DNA of 47,828 nucleotides from Belliella calami (GCF_022549695.1 NZ_JAKZGS010000024.1:1-47828), one strand, 5' to 3'. Shown: positions 17,079 to 26,426, numbered from the stretch's first letter. Numbers and translations: made by a program. The notes: generated by a model not told the origin, from the letters alone.

Positions 17079-18958
17079 ACGATATCATTCAGCTACTTCC
17101 CGACGCGATTGCCAATCAGATTGCTGCAGGGGAAGTGGTTCAGCGACCTGCCTCAGCTTTGAAAGAAATGCTTGAAAATGCAGTAGATGCAGGAGCAACT
17201 CAAGTTCAAGTGGTTGTCAAAGACGCCGGTAAGGCGCTTATGCAAGTTATCGACAATGGAAAAGGGATGACACTCACAGATGCAAGGATGTGTTTTGAGA
17301 GACATGCAACTTCAAAAATCCGAAGCTCTGAGGATCTTTTCGCAATCCGAACTTTCGGGTTTAGAGGTGAGGCGATGGCTTCCATCGCAGCCGTGGCACA
17401 GGTAGAAATGAAAACCCGCCAACAGGACGAGGAACTGGGCACATTGATTCAGATCGAAGGTTCTGAATTCAAAAAGCAAGAACCAATCTCCTGTCCTCAA
17501 GGCACATCTATAGCAGTAAAAAACCTCTTCTTCAATGTCCCTGCGAGAAGAAATTTTTTGAAATCCAATTCAGTAGAGATGAAACACCTCGTGGAAGAGT
17601 TTCAAAGAGTTGCCTTGTCCTACCCAGAGATTGGTTTTAGTTTTATGCAAAATGACATGGAGCTATTCAATTTGTCACCTGGCAAATTGAGTCAGAGAAT
17701 TGTAGGGGTTTTTGGAAAAAACTATCAAGGTCAACTTGTCACTTGCCAAGAAGAGACGCCCCATCTCAATGTGAAAGGCTATGTTGGCAAACCTGAAAAT
17801 GCAAAAAAGACAAGGGGAGAACAATACTTCTTTGTCAACAATAGATATATCAAAAGTAATTATTTGCACCATGCGGTAGCAAATGCTTATGATGGATTAA
17901 TGCCATCAGAAATGCAACCCTTTTATGTGCTTTTCTTAGAAATAGATCCTTCACACATCGATATCAATGTCCATCCCACAAAAACCGAGATAAAATTCGA
18001 TGATGAAAGAACTGTATATGCAGTAATTCGTTCCGCGGTAAAACAGGCTTTGGGAGCACATAATGTGGTACCAACCTTGGATTTCAACATGGATGTCAAT
18101 TTTACAGAAAATTGGAGAAATGATGAGACAAGAAAATCAGAAGTTGCCCAAGAAAACTCCTACAAGCCTAACAAAGTAAGCAGTGAAAATAGTTATAGGA
18201 ATTTTCAAACACCAAGTTTTAAAAAACAAGACGTTTCAGGTTGGGAAAGGCTTTTTGAAGGAGGGGAAAAAGTAATACAAAAGGATTTTGAACAAAAATC
18301 AGTTTTGGACGACTCTAAAGATTTTCTTACATTTTCTTCCAAAGCAAACGATTCAGGAAAAAGTGATTCGATTTTCCCAGTCGAGCAGGAAAATACCGGG
18401 GCTACATTTCAAGTAGAGCTTAGCTATATCATCGCCCAGATGTCTTCTGGACTTTTGATATTAGACCAACAGGCGACACATGAAAGGATTCTGTACGAAC
18501 GATATTTAAAGCAATTAAATAATACAGCTGGCCTATCACAACAATGTTTGTTTCCGCAACATATCCAACTAAGTCAAGCTGACTTTGCGTTGGTAATGGA
18601 TATAAAAGACGAATTGAACAGCTTGGGATTTGTGGTTGTGGAGTTTGGTAAAGAAACTGTATTAATACAGGGAGTTCCGGCTGATATTCAGGTAACAAAT
18701 GAAAAAGCTTTGTTTGAAGGATTATTGGAGCAGTTCAAACATTTCAAATCCGAGCTTTCCATCGACAATAGAGAGAATTTGGCTCGCTCGTTAGCCAAAA
18801 AATCTGCCACAAAAAAAGGAACAAGGCTCGACACAACTGAAATGGAAACTCTAGTTGGGCAGTTATTTGCATGCCAAAACCCAAATTATGGACTAAGTGG
18901 GAACAAAACCTTTGTAAAACTTGATTTAAATAAAATACACGCTTTTTTTAGTCGATAG
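17075..18958 (+). CDS. mutL: DNA mismatch repair protein MutL
   Basis: 627-residue GHKL ATPase coordinating mismatch repair between MutS and downstream nicking or excision. ATP-binding motifs are EMLENAVDAGAT, DNGKGM and FGFRGEAMASI. A divergent linker (about residues 345-445) precedes the C-terminal dimerisation domain. The endonuclease motif DQHA-x2-E-x4-E appears as DQQATHERILYE from residue 464 (His replaced by Gln), and the CPHGRP box seems replaced by CQNPNYG near 599. The upstream-open frame reaches 17039, but the ATG at 17075 begins the canonical MNDIIQLLPDAIANQIAAGE. It overlaps the preceding gene by 4 bp and is followed after 3 bp by a rhomboid gene. Confidence 0.96.
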   Translation: MNDIIQLLPDAIANQIAAGEVVQRPASALKEMLENAVDAGATQVQVVVKDAGKALMQVIDNGKGMTLTDARMCFERHATSKIRSSEDLFAIRTFGFRGEAMASIAAVAQVEMKTRQQDEELGTLIQIEGSEFKKQEPISCPQGTSIAVKNLFFNVPARRNFLKSNSVEMKHLVEEFQRVALSYPEIGFSFMQNDMELFNLSPGKLSQRIVGVFGKNYQGQLVTCQEETPHLNVKGYVGKPENAKKTRGEQYFFVNNRYIKSNYLHHAVANAYDGLMPSEMQPFYVLFLEIDPSHIDINVHPTKTEIKFDDERTVYAVIRSAVKQALGAHNVVPTLDFNMDVNFTENWRNDETRKSEVAQENSYKPNKVSSENSYRNFQTPSFKKQDVSGWERLFEGGEKVIQKDFEQKSVLDDSKDFLTFSSKANDSGKSDSIFPVEQENTGATFQVELSYIIAQMSSGLLILDQQATHERILYERYLKQLNNTAGLSQQCLFPQHIQLSQADFALVMDIKDELNSLGFVVVEFGKETVLIQGVPADIQVTNEKALFEGLLEQFKHFKSELSIDNRENLARSLAKKSATKKGTRLDTTEMETLVGQLFACQNPNYGLSGNKTFVKLDLNKIHAFFSR

Positions 18959-18961
18959 ATT

Positions 18962-19753
18962 ATGTTTAGAAACCTTACACCAGTTGTCAAAGCCTTATTG
19001 TTGATTAACGTGGCTATGTTTGTAATTGCTAGCTATTTGATTCCTCAATTGGATTCTATATTTGCATTGTATTTCATCCAAAGCAGTCGCTTCATGCCGA
19101 CCCAGTTTGTGACATACATGTTTATGCATGCGAATGGTTGGCATTTATTCAGCAACATGTTTGGGTTATTTGTATTTGGCCCATTGCTTGAGCAATACTT
19201 GGGACCTAGAAAAATCCTGATTTTGTGGATGGTCTGTGGGATAGGAAGTGGACTACTCTATTCGGGGTATAATGCATTTAGAATAAGTCAACTTGACAAT
19301 ACCATAGCTACTTTTTACGACAATCCCAGTCCTGAAAAATTCAGCAATTTTGTGAAAGATAACAGGCACTTATTCAAGCCAGGTGTTTTTGATTTTGTGG
19401 ATGAATACAGCAGAGATCCTGAAAACAAAGAGCTGATTCAGAGAGCAAAAGAAAATTTCATGGGTATTCGTGATATTCAAATCAACATACCCATGGTGGG
19501 TGCTTCTGGGGCGCTTTTTGGGATTTTGATTGCATTTGCTATGTTTTTCCCAAACACAGAGCTACTTTTATTGTTTCCTCCTATGCCGGTAAAAGCCAAA
19601 TACTTGATCCTTTTTTATAGTATTTACACTATATACAATGTGATCATCAATAACCCTACAGATAATGTAGCGCATTTTGCACATTTGGGTGGCCTGATTA
19701 TTGGGGCAGGTTTAGTATATTACTGGAAGAAAAGCAGAACAGATTTTTATTAA
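18962..19753 (+). CDS. Rhomboid family intramembrane serine protease (first copy)
   Basis: 263-residue polytopic protease. The catalytic Ser182 lies in GASGALFG and the catalytic His241 in HFAHLGG. A first-loop HxxxN-type block (HANGWHLFSNMFGLFVFGPLLEQ) is present. An unusual hydrophilic insertion of about 70 residues (near 105-170) sits between transmembrane helices 3 and 4, just before the catalytic Ser. It starts 3 bp after mutL and is 12 bp before a second rhomboid gene. Substrates are unknown. Confidence 0.92.
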   Translation: MFRNLTPVVKALLLINVAMFVIASYLIPQLDSIFALYFIQSSRFMPTQFVTYMFMHANGWHLFSNMFGLFVFGPLLEQYLGPRKILILWMVCGIGSGLLYSGYNAFRISQLDNTIATFYDNPSPEKFSNFVKDNRHLFKPGVFDFVDEYSRDPENKELIQRAKENFMGIRDIQINIPMVGASGALFGILIAFAMFFPNTELLLLFPPMPVKAKYLILFYSIYTIYNVIINNPTDNVAHFAHLGGLIIGAGLVYYWKKSRTDFY

Positions 19754-19765
19754 AAAAGTAAGACA

Positions 19766-20701
19766 ATGTACGGAGGATTTTGGGATAATTTAAGGAACGC
19801 ATTCAAGCATAACAATAATAGTCTTTACAAACTTATTGCCATCAACCTGTTGGCTTTTGCTGGGATTTTGGTATTGAGGATCGTTTTAAGTTTTTCGGGA
19901 GCTTCTGAATTGTACAAGACTTTTTTGGGCCATTTGATGATGCCAGCAGATTTGGTGGTATTCATCACACAACCTTGGTCGATTTTCACTTACATGTTTT
20001 TACATGAAGGTATTTTCCATATCGTCTTCAATATGCTTTTTTTATATTGGTTTGGCTTACTAGTAAACGAGTATCTGGGCAGTAAAAAATTAGCCAGTCT
20101 CTACATACTAGGTGGATTGGCAGGAGCAGGATTTTATGTATTGATGTATAATATCTCTCCTTTGTTTACAGATGTGGTCTCAGCATCCAAGATGCTAGGG
20201 GCTAGTGCTGGAGTATATGCCATCGTCGTAGGTGCGGCTACCCTTTCACCAAACACGACGTTCAGACTACTATTACTAGGAGATGTGAAAATAAAATATA
20301 TTGCTATCTTTTATGTAGTTATTGCTTTTGCAAATTCTGCTGGAAGTAATGCAGGAGGTGAGCTTGCTCATTTAGGCGGAGCAGCGATGGGATTTGTGTA
20401 CATTACCCAATTAAGAAATGGATCAGATTGGGGAAAACCATTGCAAGCTATATGGGAGTTTTTCAAATCGGTTTTTTCATCAAAAAGAAAAATCAAAGTT
20501 ACTTATCGAAAAAAATCTTATAGCCCAAAAGAAGAGACCAAGAGTCGCTATGAATCCAAACCCTCTATTTCCAAATACTCGACACAAGGCGATGCTACTC
20601 AAGAGGAAATAGATGAAATTTTGGATAAAATTGCTGAAAAAGGATACGAGGCACTTAGCAAGGAAGAAAAGAGGAAGCTTTTTGAGTTTAGTAAAAAATA
20701 A
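19766..20701 (+). CDS. Rhomboid family intramembrane serine protease (second copy) with cytoplasmic tail
   Basis: 311 residues. The catalytic Ser147 is in GASAGVYA and His202 in ELAHLGG; HEGIFHIVFNMLFLYWFG is the first-loop motif. After the last helix a basic segment (about 225-260) leads to a charged helical tail ending IAEKGYEALSKEEKRKLFE, a C-terminal module seen in Bacteroidota rhomboids. The two adjacent rhomboids differ in the loop insertion and tail, so they are unlikely to be a recent duplication. Last gene of the operon. Confidence 0.92.
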   Translation: MYGGFWDNLRNAFKHNNNSLYKLIAINLLAFAGILVLRIVLSFSGASELYKTFLGHLMMPADLVVFITQPWSIFTYMFLHEGIFHIVFNMLFLYWFGLLVNEYLGSKKLASLYILGGLAGAGFYVLMYNISPLFTDVVSASKMLGASAGVYAIVVGAATLSPNTTFRLLLLGDVKIKYIAIFYVVIAFANSAGSNAGGELAHLGGAAMGFVYITQLRNGSDWGKPLQAIWEFFKSVFSSKRKIKVTYRKKSYSPKEETKSRYESKPSISKYSTQGDATQEEIDEILDKIAEKGYEALSKEEKRKLFEFSKK

Positions 20702-20706
20702 TTTAA

Positions 20707-20758
20707 AACCTCTGCAATTTTGATTTGATAATTTTTGCAAATCAAAATAGCAGAGGTT
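20707..20758. terminator. Bidirectional terminator between convergent genes
   Basis: 21-bp arms, 20707-20727 and 20738-20758, with one mismatch and a 10-base loop. It lies 6 bp after the rhomboid stop and 15 bp before the stop of the facing gene. Confidence 0.85.
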
Positions 20759-20772
20759 AACAATTTAATGTA

Positions 20773-21246
20773 TTAATTCAATCTCAAAACCGCTCCTACT
20801 CTTAACACTGGCCATCGTGAATTTTGGCTTTGCATTTTAAACTCTGTTATAAACCCAAATTGTTCGGTGGCACGAATAAATGCACCCGCACCAAAATTTG
20901 CCCCTGCCCTTGTTTGATTTACACCTGGATTTCCTGGTTGTAAGTTGATCCAATAATTACTATAACCAGCAAGAAGATAGACTTGAGAAATACCTTCAGT
21001 CAAATAATATCGCAAATCTGCATTGAGATTAAAGGAATTACCAACTTCTGGAAACCAAACAGTAAAAGTCGGAGCCAATGAAAATTTATCAGCGAAGAAG
21101 TATTCAGCACCAACAAAAGTCCCAACTTCTTTTATTGTAAGTCTGTAATCTCCACCAGCCATCAGTCTGATCTCTCCTTGTTCTTGAGCAAAAAGACCTG
21201 CTGCAAAAAAAGAAAAGCACAATATAATTATTAGTTTTTTCATCAA
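20773..21246 (-). CDS. Small outer-membrane beta-barrel protein
   Basis: 157 residues with a clear signal peptide (MKKLIIILCFSFFAAGLFAQ) then alternating aromatic/polar strands (GEIRLMAGGDYRL, AEYFFADKFSLAPTF, LRYYL, VYLLAGYSNYW). The length suits an eight-stranded OmpA/OmpX-like barrel. The next Met is one codon in (21243) and could be the start. No specific family recognised. A hairpin separates it from the upstream large gene, so it likely has its own promoter. Confidence 0.75.
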   Translation of the reverse strand: MMKKLIIILCFSFFAAGLFAQEQGEIRLMAGGDYRLTIKEVGTFVGAEYFFADKFSLAPTFTVWFPEVGNSFNLNADLRYYLTEGISQVYLLAGYSNYWINLQPGNPGVNQTRAGANFGAGAFIRATEQFGFITEFKMQSQNSRWPVLRVGAVLRLN

Positions 21247-21257
21247 AATAAAATTAA

Positions 21258-21311
21258 CATCCTCAATAAAGCAATTTCCAATTGGAAAATCAACAGGCTT
21301 TATTGAGGATG
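21258..21311 (-). terminator. Terminator of the plug/MG gene
   Basis: 21258-21272 is perfectly complementary to 21297-21311 (15 bp). The 24-base loop contains a second dyad TTCCAATTGGAA. It lies 21 bp past the leftward stop at 21332 and runs into T-rich DNA on the minus strand. Confidence 0.75.
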
Positions 21312-21331
21312 CAAAAAAAACCCTTAATTTA

Positions 21332-24031
21332 TTACTCTAATATTCCTTCATACCTTCCAATACGGCCTTTAGAATCAATCCCTTCTATGATTACCAGATG
21401 CTTTTTAGCAATATCTGAGTTGAAATACTTTATACTTGCCTTTCCTGAATTATCGATAGTCAAATTTGGATTCCAATAAATGGTTGATCTTTTGTCTGGG
21501 ATAGAATTTTCCGGCGTAATCACATCATATTTTGGGTGATAGAATTCTTTGGTTTCAGAAAAACCCTCTACCCTAACTACCAAATTACCTGGTTCTTTCA
21601 TATACCCTTGAGGACCTCTTTTTGTATAAACAGCTATAACTCCATTGGCACCTTGGGAACCAAAAATGGCTGAACTTGCTGCATCCTTAAATATATCTAT
21701 AGACGAGACCTCTCTAGGATTTATAGACAACAATGTATTGGCATCAACAGGCATATTATCTAACAAATACAAAGGCTGAGTGCCACCTGTGACTGAACCT
21801 ATACCTCTTATAGTGATAGAAGGGTTCATCATAGAAGGGGAAACTCTTACACCCGCTACTCTTCCTTGAATCATTTCAAAAATATTTGAAAATGCCGCAC
21901 TACCACCAATATCTTCAGGCTTGATGATTACATCCCCCTCTCCGTAGGTTTTTCTTGATTTTTCCTCTTCTGCTTCAAGATGCTGAGCTTTAACTTCAAA
22001 ACCTTCTAAATCAACAATCTGCTCATCACCGAACATTCTGTTCATTAGGTTTCTTTCTTGAAAACTGGATAGCAATTCCTCAGGAAACCTTAAGCTAGTA
22101 GGGAATCTTGGATGAACCTCATTCAGATAGTTCTTTTCTGGTTCTATCTGTATTTCGACATAGTTTTTCAATTTACTGTCCTCGGCACTAATCGTTACCT
22201 CTTTCTCTCCAATAAAATCAAGTTCAAGAAATGAGAATTCACCATTCTCAGTATATTCTCCTGACATAATCATTTCACCTTGGCCTATCAATGCATTTAC
22301 TTTTCCTCCACTAACTCCCTTTTTTCTTTTTTCAAGGTCTGAGATAGTGCCATTGATACTCAGACCTCTTTCGATAAGCTGATTTATTTCAGGATAATTA
22401 TCCTTGACCATGTCATCCCAAATAAATCTCCTCCAACCGTTGGTCATCATGACTAAATCCAAAGCTTCGTGCCTTTGTTCATCTTGGCCTTGAAAATAAT
22501 AACCGGGCTGAAACACGTCCCCTTTTAAATCAGAGTTTAATAATAATTCAGACAAAATTGTCTTTTTAAAAACCGAATTTGTCTCCTCCTGCTTTTCATC
22601 AACAATACTAATTGAAAATCTGCCCATGCTAGAACTATCTCCTAAACTTGAAATGATATCCAACTCTATTTCTGATCTTTCCCTCAATTCTCCTTTCTTG
22701 GAAACCATCAATGGCAGTTCATTTTTTGGAGAATGAAAGAAGAACAACCTTTCTAGCAATGGGGAACCCTCGGAATTTAGAATAGAGACATGATTTATTC
22801 CACTAAATAGATATTCTTTTGGAATTCTAACCCCCCAAATCCCATTCAATAATTTTCCGTTGATCATATAATTTATGAATCCACGAGTTTGACTTACCAA
22901 TACAAGATCTTCATCCTGATAATTTCCCTGAACAAATACTGTCACATAATTAAGTTCTTGTTTATTGATTACTTGTACTACCAACCCCTCTTCAATAGCT
23001 TTAGGAAGCTCTAATTCTTGAAAAGCACTTTCGGTCTTGTCATATACTTTTACTTTATATGTTTTGCTTGGTTCAGGTGTCAATTCAAATTTACCCATGC
23101 CTCCGAATAAAGTAGTGAAAGTTATTTTTTCTTCACTCTCTAAAACTTCTCCATTCAACTCTACTGGACTACCATCCGGAAATACACCCTTAAAAGCAAT
23201 ATTACTTTTAAAACCATTCACCAAATACCCTCCTTCAGGCATAAACTGGATGTCTGCTAAAAGGAACGAATAGGGTATTTTTAAAATTTTATTAACTGAA
23301 TAATCTTCATTTTCGTAAAATGTCAATTCCAAAACTTGTGATTTGAATGGTTTTAATGGAATAGAAACATTAAAGGAAACTTCACCTCTACTATTTAACT
23401 GTAAGTTTCGAAAGTCTAATTCTTCTTTATCTGCAATGATTTTGGCTTCAATATTTTCTTCTCCAAGAAATTTGCCTTGTCCATTTGATGCTTCCAAGAA
23501 AATATGGTATTGAACAACACCATCTTTTACTCCCTCTATTTTAAAGTCAACTTTAGGAAAAAAAGAATTAGAGGCACCGTCAAAAACTTCTATTTCTTGA
23601 TGAAAAAAATACTCATCCCCAAAATTACTCATCCAGGCGGAATAGGCTTTGATTGAGTAAATCCCTTCTTCACCAAAATCAGGAAATTTAAAATCTCCAC
23701 TCCCAAAACCATCCTCAATATTGACCTTTCTTTGCTCAATCATTTTTCCATTAGGACCAAAAAAGTCAACATAAAGAACCTTACTCAATGGACTAGGAAC
23801 CTGGGTACTTCCAGCTGTCAGATAAGCGCTGAACCATACTGTCTCTCCCAAAGTATAGCTAGACTTATCAATATGCAAGTATGCTTTTTCTACCGGGAAC
23901 TCTTCTTGAAGTGTGTTTAAAAAGGTTACAACCCTATCTTTCACACTATCCTTTTGGTTCAATGAAACTATTGATAAACTAAACGCAGCAATAAGAGTCA
24001 AAAAACCAAGTTTAAAAATTTGACGTTTCAT
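21332..24031 (-). CDS. Macroglobulin-like protein with a TonB-receptor plug domain but no barrel
   Basis: 899-residue exported protein: signal peptide at 1-25, an MG2-like beta-sandwich region starting at KAYLHIDKSSYTLGETVWFSAYL (about 49-150), several further sandwich domains, then a SusC/TonB-receptor plug-like domain at about 690-805 (IRGIGSVTGG, PLYLLDNMPVD, SIDIFKDAASSAIFGSQGANGVI). Only about 95 residues follow, a final sandwich (WNPNLTIDNSGKASIKYF), so the 22-strand outer-membrane barrel is absent. This plan recurs in Bacteroidota; function is unknown. Possible roles are surface binding or docking of a receptor partner. Isolated gene with its own terminator. Confidence 0.85.
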   Translation of the reverse strand: MKRQIFKLGFLTLIAAFSLSIVSLNQKDSVKDRVVTFLNTLQEEFPVEKAYLHIDKSSYTLGETVWFSAYLTAGSTQVPSPLSKVLYVDFFGPNGKMIEQRKVNIEDGFGSGDFKFPDFGEEGIYSIKAYSAWMSNFGDEYFFHQEIEVFDGASNSFFPKVDFKIEGVKDGVVQYHIFLEASNGQGKFLGEENIEAKIIADKEELDFRNLQLNSRGEVSFNVSIPLKPFKSQVLELTFYENEDYSVNKILKIPYSFLLADIQFMPEGGYLVNGFKSNIAFKGVFPDGSPVELNGEVLESEEKITFTTLFGGMGKFELTPEPSKTYKVKVYDKTESAFQELELPKAIEEGLVVQVINKQELNYVTVFVQGNYQDEDLVLVSQTRGFINYMINGKLLNGIWGVRIPKEYLFSGINHVSILNSEGSPLLERLFFFHSPKNELPLMVSKKGELRERSEIELDIISSLGDSSSMGRFSISIVDEKQEETNSVFKKTILSELLLNSDLKGDVFQPGYYFQGQDEQRHEALDLVMMTNGWRRFIWDDMVKDNYPEINQLIERGLSINGTISDLEKRKKGVSGGKVNALIGQGEMIMSGEYTENGEFSFLELDFIGEKEVTISAEDSKLKNYVEIQIEPEKNYLNEVHPRFPTSLRFPEELLSSFQERNLMNRMFGDEQIVDLEGFEVKAQHLEAEEEKSRKTYGEGDVIIKPEDIGGSAAFSNIFEMIQGRVAGVRVSPSMMNPSITIRGIGSVTGGTQPLYLLDNMPVDANTLLSINPREVSSIDIFKDAASSAIFGSQGANGVIAVYTKRGPQGYMKEPGNLVVRVEGFSETKEFYHPKYDVITPENSIPDKRSTIYWNPNLTIDNSGKASIKYFNSDIAKKHLVIIEGIDSKGRIGRYEGILE

Positions 24032-24128
24032 AACAAGAATTATTTTAAATTTGAAAACGCAAAATACTTAGTGTTTAGTTCAAAAGCAAAAAATAATTTT
24101 TAAAAAAATTTGAATATTTCATCAACAA

Positions 24129-25193
24129 TCACCCCTCCAATTCCCCAACCTCATTTTTGTTTGCCAGCTGACCACAAGCAGCATCTATATCTTGACCTCT
24201 TGACTTTCGTACTTTGGCAATGATACCTTGGCTTTCCAATATTCTCACATACATTTCTACAGCTTCTTTGGAAGCCTGTCTAAATTCACCCTCGTCGATT
24301 GGATTATACTGAATAATGTTTACTTTGGACGGGATGATTTTACAAAATTTCGCAAGTGCTCTCGCATGCTTTTCATCATCATTGATCCCTTCCCAGATTA
24401 CATATTCATAGGTAACTTTTCGTTTGGTTTTTTCATACCAATATTTCAAAGAATCAGCAAGATCTTCGATTGGATTTACATTGTTGATTGGCATCAACCT
24501 ACTTCTTGTCTCATTGATAGCTGAATGAAGAGATATGGCAAGGTTGAATCTTACCCCATCATCAGCCATTTTTTTGATCATTTTTGGAATGCCGACAGTA
24601 GAAAGTGTAATTCTTCGTGGTGCCATTCCAAGACCTTCTGGCGAGGTAATCTTATCTATTGCTTCTATCACATTGTTGTAATTCAACAATGGCTCTCCCA
24701 TCCCCATAAAAACGATATTGGTAAGTGGTCGGTCAAAATAAGCCTCAGCCTCATCTTTGATTGCCACTACTTGATCATAAATCTCGTCTGGATTGAGATT
24801 CCGCATCCTTTTCAGCCTAGCTGTTGCACAAAAATTACAATCCAAGCTGCAGCCCACCTGAGAAGAAACACAAGCAGTAATTCTTTTGGAGGTAGGAATA
24901 AGGACAGATTCCACAATTTTATTATCGTAAAGCTTCACAGCATTTTTGATCGTCCCATCAGAAGAATGCTGCATCAAATCCACCAAAATATGGTTGATCG
25001 CAAAATGCTCCTTCAACATCTCCCTAGTTTCCTTGGAAATGTTAGTCATTTCATCAAAATTCTTGAGGGATTTGTGCCATAGCCACTCATAAACCTGCTT
25101 GGCACGAAACTTTTTATCCCCCTTGCTGACAAAAAACTCCTCTAATTGAGAAAGTGTCAATTTTCTGATGTCTTGTTTTGTGCTGCCGTCCAT
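24129..25193 (-). CDS. rlmN: 23S rRNA (adenine(2503)-C2)-methyltransferase RlmN
   Basis: Radical-SAM enzyme that methylates A2503 of 23S rRNA and A37 of some tRNAs. The iron-sulfur motif CxxxCxxC uses Cys115, Cys119 and Cys122 (CSLDCNFC). The two methyl-transfer cysteines are visible at about 108 (ITACVSS) and 340 (DAACGQLAN). GMGEPLLNY and the N-terminal FRAKQVYEWLWHKS block are family markers. 354 residues, normal. A perfect TACCTTTG -7 box ends only 4 bases before the ATG, suggesting a leaderless transcript. Confidence 0.96.
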   Translation of the reverse strand: MDGSTKQDIRKLTLSQLEEFFVSKGDKKFRAKQVYEWLWHKSLKNFDEMTNISKETREMLKEHFAINHILVDLMQHSSDGTIKNAVKLYDNKIVESVLIPTSKRITACVSSQVGCSLDCNFCATARLKRMRNLNPDEIYDQVVAIKDEAEAYFDRPLTNIVFMGMGEPLLNYNNVIEAIDKITSPEGLGMAPRRITLSTVGIPKMIKKMADDGVRFNLAISLHSAINETRSRLMPINNVNPIEDLADSLKYWYEKTKRKVTYEYVIWEGINDDEKHARALAKFCKIIPSKVNIIQYNPIDEGEFRQASKEAVEMYVRILESQGIIAKVRKSRGQDIDAACGQLANKNEVGELEG

Positions 25194-25197
25194 GCCG

Positions 25198-25205
25198 CAA
25201 AGGTA
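25198..25205 (-). promoter_or_regulatory. -7 box abutting the rlmN start codon
   Basis: Minus strand reads TACCTTTG, an exact TAnnTTTG match. Four bases (CGGC) separate it from the ATG at 25193, so transcription would begin at or next to the start codon. Confidence 0.55.
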
Positions 25206-25406
25206 CGAAAATTAGTTTTCACTAAAGCCAGTAACCTCAAATTCTTAAGATTAGATTAAATGTCCTTTATTTTATAATTTTAGCCAAACTTCTAAATCAA
25301 AAGCTTTATCAAAAAACGAATTCTTCCAATACTATATGCCTTCAAGCTCACTTTTTCCAAACTTAAACTTAAAGTTGGAATCAAACTTGGCCTTGTAAAA
25401 TCCATT

Positions 25407-26426
25407 ATGATCTTGCCTTACAAAGGTTTTGGCAATGAAAAAGAGGTTTTTCTAGTCGGCAGGGTTTTGCGGGATCGCGGCATTGGTTTTTCAGCTTTCG
25501 AAGACAGTCGATTCAGGAATTTTCGTAAAATGTACAAGCGATTCATGACTTGGGAAATTCCAAATGTCACTATAAAGGCAACACTCGATGGACAAGAATG
25601 GCTAGCAACCACAGATGATGAAGGGTATTTTGAATTTGAAATCAAAAACCATTCATTTCCGAAAATTGACAATTCTTGGCAAGAAGTGAAACTTGAATTG
25701 CTCGATGAAGTAATTCCAAACCAAGGAATAGTTCAGGCCACTGCTCGGGTATTTGTACCTACCAAGTTGGTTGAGTATGGGGTAATTTCAGATATAGATG
25801 ACACCATCGTCCCTACTGGTGCTACACGGGTATGGGAAATGCTGAAGACTACATTCTTTGGCAATGCGCATTCGAGAATTCCATTTGAGGGAGTTTCCGC
25901 TTTCTATCAAGCACTGGAAAAAGGTACAGATGGTAAGGAAAATAACCCTATGTTCTATGTTTCGAGTAGTCCATGGAATCTTTACGATTTTCTCTTGGAG
26001 CTTATGGATATCCACCAGATTCCAAAGGGTCCATTGATGCTTCGGGATCTTGGGCTATCTCGTGAACAGTTTATAGCAGGAAGTCATTTTGATCACAAAC
26101 TCACTCAGGTAGAAAAGATTTTCAGGTTGGTTTCTGGTATTCCATTTATCCTAATTGGAGATTCTGGACAACATGATGCAGAGATTTATCTCCAAGTAAT
26201 CAAAAAACACCCTGGTAGGGTAAAGGTGATTTACATCAGGGATGTCGCTGAAAACAAAAGAAATATGATCACTCAGATAGCTACCCAAATCCGTGAATTG
26301 GGAGTTGAGTTGATGTTGGTTACTGACACCATCTCTGCTGCCAAAGATGCTTTAAACAGAGGCTGGATTCGGCAGGAAGATGTCTTGGAAATCATCAAAG
26401 AGAAAAAGGATCATGCCGAATCTTAA
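25407..26426 (+). CDS. App1-like phosphatase (DUF2183, HAD fold)
   Basis: 339-residue protein with the DUF2183 catalytic domain of App1-type phosphatidate phosphatases. The HAD nucleophile motif is SDIDDTIVPT (Asp129-Asp131), the Ser motif is FYVSSSPWN, and the acidic motif is LIGDSGQHDAEIY. An N-terminal beta-sandwich (about 10-120) precedes it. The frame stays open upstream to 25293 and still looks coding (KLKLKVGIKLGLVKS directly before the annotated Met), yet it has no ATG, GTG or TTG there. An ATG at 25336 lies one base out of frame. So the true N-terminus is probably about 20-25 residues longer, with a non-canonical start or a T5/T6 frameshift. Its stop overlaps the facing pseudogene by 4 bp. 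Confidence 0.82.
   Translation: MILPYKGFGNEKEVFLVGRVLRDRGIGFSAFEDSRFRNFRKMYKRFMTWEIPNVTIKATLDGQEWLATTDDEGYFEFEIKNHSFPKIDNSWQEVKLELLDEVIPNQGIVQATARVFVPTKLVEYGVISDIDDTIVPTGATRVWEMLKTTFFGNAHSRIPFEGVSAFYQALEKGTDGKENNPMFYVSSSPWNLYDFLLELMDIHQIPKGPLMLRDLGLSREQFIAGSHFDHKLTQVEKIFRLVSGIPFILIGDSGQHDAEIYLQVIKKHPGRVKVIYIRDVAENKRNMITQIATQIRELGVELMLVTDTISAAKDALNRGWIRQEDVLEIIKEKKDHAES

Noticed and set aside
18962-20701. Recent tandem duplication of a rhomboid gene
   Set aside because: The two proteins share only family motifs and differ in loop insertion and tail.
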